From: Seongchinamella sediminis
Lineage (GTDB): Bacteria; Pseudomonadota; Gammaproteobacteria; Pseudomonadales; Halieaceae
Length of the DNA stretch: 64,000 nucleotides
Direction of reading: 5' to 3'
Assembly: GCF_003457605.1 (NCBI RefSeq)
Contig: NZ_QRAN01000021.1
Span: 1 to 64,000, forward strand
Part shown: one piece after another, positions 53,411 to 61,162 of the stretch
Layout of the letters: every line of letters begins with the position of its first letter
Position numbering within the stretch: position 1 is the first letter of the stretch
Notes under the pieces: generated by a model
The model's input: only the letters and a program-made list of their open reading frames with translations
Told to the model about the DNA's origin: nothing
Databases searched by the model: none
Translations under genes and position numbers: made by a program

Positions 53411-54424
53411 ATGACGACTTACGCAACACTCGAAGACATTGAAAACTGTATGGAAAACGGCTGGACAGATGGTCTTCCCGTTATCCCACCCTATGGCAGT
53501 ATTGTCGATGAGATGCTGGAAGCGATGGGTTGGCAGGCGCATGATGTCATTGGTGAAATAAAGTCGCAGAACATAGTTGTACGGGCCGAGAAAGCCGCAG
53601 CCACCGCAGTGATGGCCGGGTGCAAACCCGAATATGGCAAGTTGCTCAGAACCCTGACCGAAGGCTTGTTAGATCCTCTGCTCAACCTCAGTGGCGTCGA
53701 GGTCACTACCGGCGGTGCAGCCATTCTGGTGATTGTCAGTGGGCCGGTCGTCGAGGAAATGGGTTTTGAGCACAGCAACAATGCCCTGGGCGCCAATAAA
53801 CGGGCCAATGCCACCGTTGGGCGTTTTGCGCAAATGATGCGTTATTTTTGCGGGAGGGGCGGTGGCGTGCTGCAAAGCCACGGCACGATTGGTCATCCCG
53901 GGCGTATCAGCTTTTGTATTGCCGAGCACCCCGAAACCGAGTGGGGGCCCTATCACACCCAGTATGGCTTGCCTGCAGAGGCCTCTGCGATCACCTTGAT
54001 GTCGACGGAAGGCCCCAATTCTTGTAACAACCACTATGGCGATACCGGCGCCCAGATCCTCGACTCAATCGGTGACCTGATGTGCCACTTTGGCCAGACT
54101 GCCTGGTATTACCGGTCGGGTGGATTTGTGGTGGTAATCTCGCCAGACCACATGGCTCTGGTCGGCCGGGACTTCAGCCGTGAACAGGCGTTGGAATACA
54201 TATATGAAAACGCCAGGCGCCAGACTGATAAGCTTGCTGAGGTAGGCCGCATTGCTAAAGTACCCATTGACTTCGCAGAAGTCGAGCCTGGAGCGATGCG
54301 CTCACCGTTGAAAAATCGAGAGCAGCTGACGTTTATTGAATGCGGCGGTGATGGCGGCCGGTTCTCAGCTGTCATTCCGCGCTGGGTTGGCAGCACCCAT
54401 GCTGTCTGTAAGGAAATTACCTGA
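53411..54424 (+). CDS. UGSC-selenoprotein partner, unknown function
   Basis: Predicted 337-aa cytoplasmic protein; I know of no experimentally described member. It starts with a short NGWTDGLPVIPPYGSIVDEM stretch. Eight cysteines occur (13, 71, 147, 169, 205, 225, 311, 333); several sit in glycine-rich motifs (MAGCKPEYGK, RYFCGRGGG, GHPGRISFCIAEHPE, TEGPNSCNNHYG), which could bind metal or be redox partners of the Sec residue. It is the first gene of the operon, 41 nt ahead of the selenoprotein. Such large proteins beside UGSC genes occur in other bacteria as far as I recall. The start has only GAG as a possible ribosome site. Confidence 0.75.
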   Translation: MTTYATLEDIENCMENGWTDGLPVIPPYGSIVDEMLEAMGWQAHDVIGEIKSQNIVVRAEKAAATAVMAGCKPEYGKLLRTLTEGLLDPLLNLSGVEVTTGGAAILVIVSGPVVEEMGFEHSNNALGANKRANATVGRFAQMMRYFCGRGGGVLQSHGTIGHPGRISFCIAEHPETEWGPYHTQYGLPAEASAITLMSTEGPNSCNNHYGDTGAQILDSIGDLMCHFGQTAWYYRSGGFVVVISPDHMALVGRDFSREQALEYIYENARRQTDKLAEVGRIAKVPIDFAEVEPGAMRSPLKNREQLTFIECGGDGGRFSAVIPRWVGSTHAVCKEIT

Positions 54425-54465
54425 AACCACGCACAAAGTACCAACTCTTAACAAAGGAGATTGTA

Positions 54466-55089
54466 ATGGCACAAACACCTAGTCAGAGTTTCGGAAGTAA
54501 AGACAACGATCCACCCGCCAAGCAGTTGACCAGCTGTGGTGATGTTAGCTGTGAATTGCTTGTGGACCCCATTCCCAGGCCAACGCCCGATCCAATCACT
54601 GTGACGCTAAAGCCCCGTGAGGCAAAAGTTACCTTTGTCGATCATCGCAAGCCCAACTCGAAGCTGATCATGCAGTATGCGCAAAAAGTGTTACGTGATC
54701 GGGGCGTCGAGGTTAACGATGTGATACTGGACAAGCCCGACGCCAGTGTCCGAATGACAGATGCCATGCTGCAATCGCTCTCCCAGGAGGGGGGGCTGGT
54801 TCTCTGCGGCATATCCGATTGAGGCAGTTGTTCGTCGGGCAGTTCGCTTGACTCAATAGCTTTACAGCGAGCCGGTGTTGCCGGATTCGCAATTTTGACC
54901 GAACCCTTTGGGGACCAGGTAGCTCGCAGTATGACCTATCAGCCATCTGATAAACCATTGCCTGCGGTAGTCATCAATCACCCAACACAAATGGTTGACG
55001 ATGAAGTGTTACATCAACGTGCGGAACAGATTGCCGATGCAGTCGAGCGCTTACTCAATGATGAAGAACCGGAGAATCCAGCGCCATGA
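54466..55089 (+). CDS. UGSC-family selenoprotein, TGA read as selenocysteine
   Basis: Read through the TGA at 54820-54822, one frame runs from ATG 54466 (AAAGGAG upstream) to the stop at 55089: 207 aa with Sec119. The motif is ISD-U-GSC (Sec119, Cys122), the hallmark of the UGSC selenoproteins known from marine bacteria. The frame on both sides is the same (offset 429 nt, 143 codons), and the downstream part is protein-like (IALQRAGVAGFAILTEPFGD, AVVINHPTQMVDDEVLHQRA). Without Sec decoding the product would stop at residue 118. A full selA, selB, selC, selD set lies within 8 kb. Cys24 and Cys29 could form a second redox pair. The stop overlaps the next gene's ATG. Probable redox enzyme; substrate unknown. 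Confidence 0.92.
54820..54854 (+). promoter_or_regulatory. Candidate bacterial SECIS hairpin
   Basis: Starting inside the TGA itself, GAG (54821-54823) can pair with CTC (54852-54854), CAG (54825-54827) with TTG (54848-54850) and TG (54829-54830) with CG (54845-54846), separated by single mismatches. This leaves an apical loop that contains GGG at 54837-54839, within the distance expected for SelB-guided bacterial SECIS elements. The stem is imperfect, so this is a hand-drawn proposal. Confidence 0.45.
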
Positions 55090-56066
55090 ACAACGCTCTA
55101 TCGGTACTCGGCACCGGCGTGTATCTACCGCCCTCAAAACCAGTGCGGGATATTGTCGCAGCTGCAGGTCAAGACCCCAGTGGGCATCAGGGCTGGGATA
55201 ACTGTTGTCACGCCCTTGCAGACGATCACCCCAGCACCATGGGTGCAGACGCGTTGCGCAAAGCGCTGGAAGACGCAAACGTTGATCCCAGCGAGCTCAA
55301 GCTGGTTCTGTTTGCCGGTATGTCTCGTGATTACCTACCTTCGTGGTCAGTGGCCACTGAAATTATGAAAGAGCTGGGAGCCCCGGGTCATTGTATTGGC
55401 CTGGATATGACGATAGGGTGCTTGGGTGCCCTGTCGGCTCTGGATATGGCGCAGGGCTGGCTGGCAACGCACGGTGGCGGTGTGGCGGCAATCGTTGCTG
55501 CCGAGCGCTGGACCTATACGATTGACTACACCTCAATCGAAAACCTCGGCTTATGGGGTCACAGCGACGGTGCCGCGGCTACCGTAGTGAGTCTCGATAC
55601 ACCACATGAATCAAAGGGCTCTTTTTGTGGCGCTGAATTCGTTTCCCAGAGCGACCTGAACGGCACCGTTCTGGTGGAATACGGAGGAACGCGTTTCCCT
55701 ATCGCTCCGGAGGGTGAAACGCCGTATCGGCGCAAGCTCATGGGGTTAAACCGAAATGATTTGCGCCAGCGCTACTCAGACGGCTATTCCGGCAGCTTTC
55801 AGGCCCTTAAGGCGCGATTTGATTGCAATCCCGAGCGGGTGATCATCAACCAGACCGCCAATCTGTTCCTGCACCTGATTGCCTCGGTCATTGAAATACC
55901 ACACGAACAGTTTCTTGTGACCGGCCATGAGACAGGACACGTTGGCTCTGCGGATATTCTAATAGGGATAGATAGGCTGATACATGGTGGCGGCATCAAT
56001 GAGCCATATCTTGTAGCGGGTAGTACGCCCTATGCATTTGGCTCGGGGTTACTGATACCTGCATAA
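55086..56066 (+). CDS. Ketoacyl-ACP-synthase-III-like protein with altered active site
   Basis: Predicted 326-aa thiolase-fold enzyme of the FabH (KASIII) group. The nucleophile Cys is present: Cys112 in LDMTIGCLGALSAL. The second and third residues of the usual Cys-His-Asn triad appear changed: the PHQAN region reads INQTANL (Gln256 or Asn255 in place of His), and the GNTSAA region reads GHVGSAD (His285 in place of Asn). It could be an acyltransferase, a hydrolase or a Grd-C-like acyl carrier rather than a condensing enzyme. Its ATG overlaps the selenoprotein stop (ATGA), and a terminator follows, so it is the last gene of the operon. Confidence 0.82.
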   Translation: MNNALSVLGTGVYLPPSKPVRDIVAAAGQDPSGHQGWDNCCHALADDHPSTMGADALRKALEDANVDPSELKLVLFAGMSRDYLPSWSVATEIMKELGAPGHCIGLDMTIGCLGALSALDMAQGWLATHGGGVAAIVAAERWTYTIDYTSIENLGLWGHSDGAAATVVSLDTPHESKGSFCGAEFVSQSDLNGTVLVEYGGTRFPIAPEGETPYRRKLMGLNRNDLRQRYSDGYSGSFQALKARFDCNPERVIINQTANLFLHLIASVIEIPHEQFLVTGHETGHVGSADILIGIDRLIHGGGINEPYLVAGSTPYAFGSGLLIPA

Positions 56067-56103
56067 GAGTGATTGCCGGCCAATGCCAAAAGTGATGAGA
56101 GTG

Positions 56104-56126
56104 AAGCGCCCTTACTGGGGCGCTTT
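56104..56126 (+). terminator. Rho-independent terminator of the selenoprotein operon
   Basis: AAGCGCCC (56104-56111) pairs with GGGCGCTT (56118-56125) around a TTACTG loop, an 8-bp GC-rich stem followed by T. It lies 38 bp after the KASIII-like gene stop and separates that operon from the thioredoxin/selD genes. Confidence 0.75.
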
Positions 56127-56156
56127 GCTAGCCTGAGAATTTCAACAGGAGTTCCA

Positions 56157-56399
56157 ATGTCAGATCAAGCTATTGATCTCAGCGATGACAACTTCGATGC
56201 GGAGGTGCTGAACTCCGACGTTGCGGTCTTGGTCGATTTCTGGGCTGTAGACGCAGACGCCCACCCGGCTATTCTGTCCAGGTTCGGTATTCGCGGAATA
56301 CCCACGCTTATTGTCTTCAAGGGCGGCGAGCCTGTAGCGACAAAAACAGGGGCACTTTCCAAATTGCAACTGACTGAGTACGTCGATGGGGTTGTGTAG
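56157..56399 (+). CDS. Thioredoxin-like protein without its CGPC active site
   Basis: Predicted 80-aa protein, ATG 56157 with CAGGAG upstream. It aligns with thioredoxin at both ends (MSDQAIDLSDDNFDAEVLNS, VAVLVDFWA, then FGIRGIPTLIVFKGGEPVAT, TGALSKLQL), but goes directly from VDFWA to VDADAHPAIL. About 30 residues carrying WCGPC and the first long helix are gone, in frame. It therefore cannot do thioredoxin redox chemistry. It might be a docking or regulatory variant, or a gene on its way out. An ORF from 56073 includes the terminator and is wrong. selD follows after 62 bp. Confidence 0.75.
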   Translation: MSDQAIDLSDDNFDAEVLNSDVAVLVDFWAVDADAHPAILSRFGIRGIPTLIVFKGGEPVATKTGALSKLQLTEYVDGVV

Positions 56400-56402
56400 G
56401 CG

Positions 56403-56465
56403 ATGGACCCCACCCAAAATCGCACTCGGGCTTCTAATGATTTTGGCACAAAGCCAGTAGAATGA
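56403..56465 (+). CDS. Possible 20-aa leader peptide before selD
   Basis: ATG at 56403 gives [20 protein letters not shown], and its TGA overlaps the selD ATG (ATGA). selD has no strong Shine-Dalgarno of its own, so translation through this mini-ORF could supply ribosomes to selD. No sign of a known leader; weak evidence. Confidence 0.3.
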   Translation: MDPTQNRTRASNDFGTKPVE

Positions 56466-57487
56466 GCGTAAATCTCACCGAATACAGCCATGGCGCCGGA
56501 TGCGGTTGCAAGATTTCACCTGCGGTCCTGAGGCAGATCCTCGCCAGTGAAACGCAGCCATTTCATCATCCGCAGTTACTTGTGGGTAATGAAACCAGCG
56601 ACGATGCGGCTGTCTATGATTTGGGGAACGGTACCTCGATTATCAGCACGACTGATTTTTTCATGCCGATAGTCGATGACGCCTTTACCTTTGGCCGCAT
56701 TGCGGCCACCAATGCGATTAGCGATATCTATGCCATGGGCGGTACACCCATCATGGCCATCGCGATTCTGGGCTGGCCATTAGACAAATTGAGTCCCGAA
56801 GTGGCACAGCGAGTGATAGAAGGTGGTCGCCAGGCCTGTAGTAACGCCGGGATCAGTCTGGCTGGTGGCCACAGTATCGATAGCCCCGAGCCGATTTTCG
56901 GTTTGGCCGTAACCGGTGCAATTGACACAGCCAAGGTACTGCGAAACTCCACCGCAACCAAAGGCTGTCAGTTGTTCCTCACCAAACCGCTGGGTGTGGG
57001 TATTGTTACCACGGCGCAAAAAATGAAAATCCTCGATGAAAAAGATACAGGGCTTGCCGAAGGCTTTATGTGTCAGCTTAACCAGGCGGGTAACGCTTTT
57101 TCCGAGATCCGCGGCGTTTGTGCAATGACTGATGTCACCGGTTTTGGTCTTTTTGGCCACTTGCTGGAAATCTGTCGTGGAAGCAATCTTTCCGCCAAGT
57201 TGGACTTCGACAAGGTTCCCCTCATTCCCGAGGCGGAAAAATATCGCCTGCATGGCTCGATACCCGGCGGAACACAGCGCAACTTCGACAGCTATGGCGA
57301 GCACCTGCCCGACCTGAGTGAAAAGCAACTTCACTACGGTTGCGATCCTCAAACCAGTGGTGGATTGCTTGTGGCAGTTGAGCCTGACGCAGTCGACGAA
57401 TTCTTGTGTTGTGCGATGAGCTTTGATTTGCAACTCAACAGCTTCGGTGAAATGAAGTCTGCGACAACTCAATGGATAGAGTTCTGA
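56462..57487 (+). CDS. selD: Selenide, water dikinase
   Basis: Predicted 341-aa enzyme that makes selenophosphate from selenide and ATP, the Se donor for SelA. The N-terminal signature [11 protein letters not shown] has Cys14 (the Cys form, not Sec) and Lys17, as in E. coli SelD. ATP-binding motifs follow ([53 protein letters not shown]). Length is normal. It is located after the thioredoxin variant and close to the other sel genes, rather than elsewhere in the genome as in E. coli. Confidence 0.96.
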   Translation: MSVNLTEYSHGAGCGCKISPAVLRQILASETQPFHHPQLLVGNETSDDAAVYDLGNGTSIISTTDFFMPIVDDAFTFGRIAATNAISDIYAMGGTPIMAIAILGWPLDKLSPEVAQRVIEGGRQACSNAGISLAGGHSIDSPEPIFGLAVTGAIDTAKVLRNSTATKGCQLFLTKPLGVGIVTTAQKMKILDEKDTGLAEGFMCQLNQAGNAFSEIRGVCAMTDVTGFGLFGHLLEICRGSNLSAKLDFDKVPLIPEAEKYRLHGSIPGGTQRNFDSYGEHLPDLSEKQLHYGCDPQTSGGLLVAVEPDAVDEFLCCAMSFDLQLNSFGEMKSATTQWIEF

Positions 57488-57504
57488 TTCTATAAAATCC
57501 CGTT

Positions 57505-57648
57505 ATGAGCGTATACGGCGCCATTCTCCCTCGCGTGGCGGATAACCAAAGACTGATGAGTAGGACGCTGCCGAAGTTTCTAATCGATTACGTTGATGGT
57601 GGAGCTATCGCTGAAAGGACTGCTGCACTTAATGAGACCGATTATTAA
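57505..57648 (+). pseudogene. N-terminal remnant of a 2-hydroxy-acid oxidase
   Basis: A 47-codon frame (ATG 57505, stop 57646-57648) ends in LPKFLIDYVDGGAIAERTAA and LNETDY, matching the first helix and FMN loop of lactate dehydrogenase/glycolate oxidase proteins (DYxxGGA). The intact gene begins 50 bp later with a different version of the same region, so this is the start of a lost or replaced paralog. Confidence 0.65.
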
Positions 57649-57697
57649 AATTGTGAATGTTTTCATCGCGTAAGCGCTTTGACCTCCGGAGAACACC

Positions 57698-58909
57698 GTG
57701 AGTAGTAGGCCGTCTCGTGCCATTGATAACTGCGTAACCATTGACGATCTACATCGATTGGCGCGGCGTCGGTTGCCCGCGCCTATGTATGAGTACCTCA
57801 GGGCCGGCGCAGAGGATGAAAAGGCGTTTGCGAATAACCGCGATGCCTTCTCTCGCGTTCAGCTGATACCCAACTATCTGCGCGATGTCAGTCAACTTGA
57901 CACATCGACAAATGTGCTGGGCAGTAAGCTCGATATGCCACTGTTGCTGGCGCCCGTCGGCTTTTGCGGAATGTTCCATCACCAGCGTGAGCTAGCCGCG
58001 GCGGCGGCTGCAGAAACCTATTCAACGTTTTATTCGCTATCCACCTGGGGTTCATCGACACCGGAGGAGATAGCTGCTGCCTCTACCGGACCCAAAATGA
58101 TGCAGCTGTATATTCCGGCAGACCGTGAAAGAGCCTATGCGCTAGCCGATCGGGCGAAGGCATGCGGATTCAGCGCGTTATGTGTAACCGTGGATACGCC
58201 TGTGCAGGGTAGCCGAGAGAAGGCATTGCGCATGGGCATGCCGCCACCGGCCAAAATGCCCCTCAGTTCGATTTTGAGCATTCTCAGTCATCCGCGTTGG
58301 CTGTTACATTTTGTCAAAAACAGGCCGACGCCCGGCGCCTGTCTGTTTGATCATCCACCCAGCGATCTGGAAATGATGGAAGCCGGTCCGGCTTGTGACC
58401 TGACCTTTGAAGACATCTCCCGACTGCGGCAGCGCTGGGATGGGCCACTGGCGGTGAAAGGTGTGTTGTCGCCGGGAGATGCGAGATTAGCAGTCGAGCA
58501 CGGTGCCACGGCGATTATCTTGTCTAATCATGGCGGTAGGCAGTTTGACGCGGCCCCAGCCCCTATCGACCTGTTGCCGGCAGTGGTCACAGCCGTGGGT
58601 GATCGGGCGGAAGTGATTGTAGACGGTGGCGTTCGTCGTGGTGTTGACGTGTTGAAGGCCATCGCGATGGGGGCCACTGCCTGCATGATTGGCCGGTCCT
58701 ATGTTTATGGGCTGGCGGCTGGCGGGCAATTGGGTGTAGAGCGGGCTTTGGCGATTCTTAAGGCCGAAATGGAGCGAAACATGGCACTGATGGGGGTTAC
58801 CAGCATTGCCGATATACACGGCGGTTTCGTTCACCCCGCGAAGGATTTCGTCGATAGGCGCAAACCGGGTGATCTTTGCTGGGGAAACTATCTACTAAGC
58901 GAGTTGTGA
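57698..58909 (+). CDS. FMN-dependent (S)-2-hydroxy-acid oxidase/dehydrogenase
   Basis: Predicted 403-aa TIM-barrel flavoenzyme of the L-lactate dehydrogenase/glycolate oxidase family, GTG start with CGGAGA upstream. Key residues: PLLLAPVGFCGMFHHQRELA for the FMN loop, Lys254 in LAVKGVLSPGDA, His278 and Arg281 in LSNHGGRQFD (catalytic base and substrate carboxylate), and VIVDGGVRRGVDVLKAIAMG for the phosphate. It oxidises a 2-hydroxy acid to the 2-oxo acid. Being encoded among the sel genes, it may act on a product of the selenoprotein pathway. The N-terminal DYxxGGA is weakened to YEYLRAGAED. Confidence 0.88.
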   Translation: MSSRPSRAIDNCVTIDDLHRLARRRLPAPMYEYLRAGAEDEKAFANNRDAFSRVQLIPNYLRDVSQLDTSTNVLGSKLDMPLLLAPVGFCGMFHHQRELAAAAAAETYSTFYSLSTWGSSTPEEIAAASTGPKMMQLYIPADRERAYALADRAKACGFSALCVTVDTPVQGSREKALRMGMPPPAKMPLSSILSILSHPRWLLHFVKNRPTPGACLFDHPPSDLEMMEAGPACDLTFEDISRLRQRWDGPLAVKGVLSPGDARLAVEHGATAIILSNHGGRQFDAAPAPIDLLPAVVTAVGDRAEVIVDGGVRRGVDVLKAIAMGATACMIGRSYVYGLAAGGQLGVERALAILKAEMERNMALMGVTSIADIHGGFVHPAKDFVDRRKPGDLCWGNYLLSEL

Positions 58910-58914
58910 CCCGC

Positions 58915-59052
58915 ATGCTTGGTCTGACCTTATTGGCCGCGGGCTGGGCCGGCTTTCGGCTCTATCAGGAAATAGCGAAACGCGGCAGCGAAGACCCACT
59001 CGTGTGGACGTCCATTATTCGCCCGCGGTTACTGCAGGACTTTCCGCAGTAA
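58915..59052 (+). CDS. Small membrane-type peptide, unknown
   Basis: A 45-aa frame begins 6 bp after the oxidase stop; a GTG at 58906 overlaps that stop and would add three residues. MLGLTLLAAGWAGFRLYQEI forms one short hydrophobic segment, followed by a polar tail ending RPRLLQDFPQ. I recognise nothing. The tight spacing suggests co-translation with the oxidase. Confidence 0.4.
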   Translation: MLGLTLLAAGWAGFRLYQEIAKRGSEDPLVWTSIIRPRLLQDFPQ

Positions 59053-59113
59053 TAGCAGCAGATCGCCCCGCGTCATAGCAATAGTTGGAAGCCGCACTGT
59101 CGATGCAAGAGAG

Positions 59114-59208
59114 TGGCGGAAGAGGTAGGAGTCGAACCTACCAGGCACGTTACTGCGCGCCTCACTGGTTTTGAAGACCAGGCACCCCACCGGGGATATC
59201 GCTCTTCC
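59114..59208 (-). tRNA. selC: tRNA-Sec (anticodon TCA)
   Basis: A 95-nt tRNA on the minus strand with the CCA end encoded. Acceptor strands GGAAGAG and CTCTTCC pair; the anticodon arm reads CTGGTCTTCAAAACCAG, with TCA at 59172-59174 on the complement; the T arm is GTAGGTTCGACTCCTAC. The long acceptor and long variable arm, with total length equal to E. coli selC, are diagnostic of selenocysteine tRNA. It lies 28 bp beyond the selB stop, on the same strand, so it may be processed from the selA-selB transcript. Confidence 0.95.
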
Positions 59209-59236
59209 CTTGTAACTGACATTGTGTTCAGCGTTG

Positions 59237-61162
59237 CTATCTCAGTTCGATAGCGTTTGGATCTGAGATAATGCGCAAATTATCGCTCCTCTTTGTATAG
59301 CCAATTTTATCAAAGAACTCGAGTATTTCTATGGTCAGATTTCTGCCCAGGCCGAAAACCTGCTTTGCTTCGATCACCGAGATACCGCCTGACGTGTCAG
59401 TGAACTGATTAGTCAGCCTGGCTAGTTCCCTGATAGTGGCTGGTAGCGCCAGGCGTTTTTCGCCGATCTCAAACAGGTCACCTTTCTTGATAGCGGGGCG
59501 AGTCAGCATTTCCAGCTGCCTGGCATCAAAGCCCGTATCCCGCTGTAGCTCTGAACGCAGGGGAATATTCAGCCCCCTGGCTTGCATCTGCGTCTCTAGT
59601 TGCTGCCATTGGCGCTGTACCTGGTGAGACAGGGTGGGTTTGTGCCCTAGAGCCCGCACCAGTTGGTCCTGGTGGACGATCTGCTTTGCGCGAATACGAT
59701 CTTCGAGCACGGCCCTGGACAGGTTGGTCGGTATGTGGGGGTAGACCAGCTTTTGTAACAACTCCGGCCGTATCCCGGGCTCCATGGGGCGTCCGCTATG
59801 CCATTGTGCAAGGCGCTGATCCATACAGTTAACATAGTCTTGCCACTGCTTTTTGGCGACGAGAGTGTCATCGCCATCGACATGTATCCTGACTAGGTTG
59901 TGGTCGTCAAATTGGGGTAGGCTCAGCAAATCGTCCAGTTCGGCCGGCGACAGGTTCCAGATGCGGCTACACTGCGGGAGACTTACAATATCACCGTTGC
60001 TAAACAGCATTTGCTCCAGTGCCGCTTCGGGTCGTCCCAATTCCAGTGCGTCGAGCTGCTTGAGGCGGCTCCTGCGTGACTTCCCCCACTGGGGTGCGTC
60101 CGGGTCGATAACGACGCCGCCTCCCAGCGTCGTACTCTCACTGTCATCCCGAAGCACAAAGCGGTCGCCGGCAAAAGCGAGCAGGTTTTTATCAAGGATC
60201 AGTTGGATGCGTTGGGCCGAGTCCTTGCCCTCGTTGCGGTCGAGAAAGTAGGTCTTCGCGCCTATGCGGCGGGTGCCAATGTAAAGCTTTACCCTGCCAA
60301 GGTGTTTTAATGAATGGCGCGGCCCCTCCACCGTCCAGCAGCGGGTATCCAACCGGCGGCTGGGCAGGGCAGTGGGGTGCGCACACAGAAAATCTCCACG
60401 GTTTACACGCTCCACAGACACCTTTCCGGCGATATTCAGTGCACAGCGCTGCCCGGCGTGACCTGCAGTTGCAGGTTTTCCCTGGGTATGAATCTCTCGT
60501 ACCCGTACCATAATCTCCTGGTTATTGTTCTCAGCATACAAATGCAGTTTCAGCTCGTCTCCGGTATTAACGGAGCCAGATAAACAGGTGCCCGTCACCA
60601 CCAGGCCTGAGCCTTTCTTGGTAAATACCCGATCGATGCACAATCGAAACTGTGCTTCGGTTGAACGCTGGGGCAAGGCATGCAGTTGATCCTGCAAAAG
60701 TGACTTCAGTTGATCCAGACCTTCCCCGCTGCGGTTCGAGACTTCGCACAGGGGAGAGCCGGAAATCAGTGCGCTGGTTTGTTCTACAACCCGCTTCCGT
60801 CGATCACCGTCGACCAGGTCGCACTTTGTGATGACGCCAGCAAATCTCTTTACACCCAGAATGCGCAGAAGTTGCAGGTGCTCGAGAGTTTGGGGCATCG
60901 GCCCATCGTCTGCCGCCACTACCAGCATGCCAAGGTCGATCCCGCTGATCCCAGAAATCATGGTGTTGATAAAGCGGTGGTGTCCTGGCACGTCTATGAA
61001 GCCAATGGGCTCGTCTCCGCCGGCTTCACTGAACGCGTATCCAAGTTCTATCGTCAGCCCTCGCTGCCTCTCTTCTTCCAGCCGGTCTGTATTGGTGCCG
61101 GTCAAGCGCTGTACCAGGCTGGTTTTGCCGTGGTCCACATGGCCTGCTGTGGCGACTAGCAT
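59237..61162 (-). CDS. selB: Selenocysteine-specific elongation factor
   Basis: Predicted 641-aa GTPase that brings Sec-tRNA to UGA next to a SECIS hairpin. G-domain motifs: AGHVDHGKTSLVQRL (P-loop), ERQRGLTIELGYAF, DVPGHHRFI and TKCDLV. Domains II-III follow, and the C-terminal winged-helix repeats that bind SECIS RNA are visible at about residues 420-641 (for example ELQRDTGFDARQLEMLTRPA, EAKQVFGLGRNLTIEILEFF). Length is close to E. coli SelB (614 aa). The start overlaps selA by 7 bp. Confidence 0.96.
   Translation of the reverse strand: MLVATAGHVDHGKTSLVQRLTGTNTDRLEEERQRGLTIELGYAFSEAGGDEPIGFIDVPGHHRFINTMISGISGIDLGMLVVAADDGPMPQTLEHLQLLRILGVKRFAGVITKCDLVDGDRRKRVVEQTSALISGSPLCEVSNRSGEGLDQLKSLLQDQLHALPQRSTEAQFRLCIDRVFTKKGSGLVVTGTCLSGSVNTGDELKLHLYAENNNQEIMVRVREIHTQGKPATAGHAGQRCALNIAGKVSVERVNRGDFLCAHPTALPSRRLDTRCWTVEGPRHSLKHLGRVKLYIGTRRIGAKTYFLDRNEGKDSAQRIQLILDKNLLAFAGDRFVLRDDSESTTLGGGVVIDPDAPQWGKSRRSRLKQLDALELGRPEAALEQMLFSNGDIVSLPQCSRIWNLSPAELDDLLSLPQFDDHNLVRIHVDGDDTLVAKKQWQDYVNCMDQRLAQWHSGRPMEPGIRPELLQKLVYPHIPTNLSRAVLEDRIRAKQIVHQDQLVRALGHKPTLSHQVQRQWQQLETQMQARGLNIPLRSELQRDTGFDARQLEMLTRPAIKKGDLFEIGEKRLALPATIRELARLTNQFTDTSGGISVIEAKQVFGLGRNLTIEILEFFDKIGYTKRSDNLRIISDPNAIELR

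Noticed and set aside
56462..56520. Sec in SelD
   Set aside because: The catalytic position is a Cys codon here, so no readthrough is needed.
58907..58909. TGA of the 2-hydroxy-acid oxidase as a possible Sec codon
   Set aside because: The protein already has full family length, and readthrough would give only four residues before another stop, without a redox motif.
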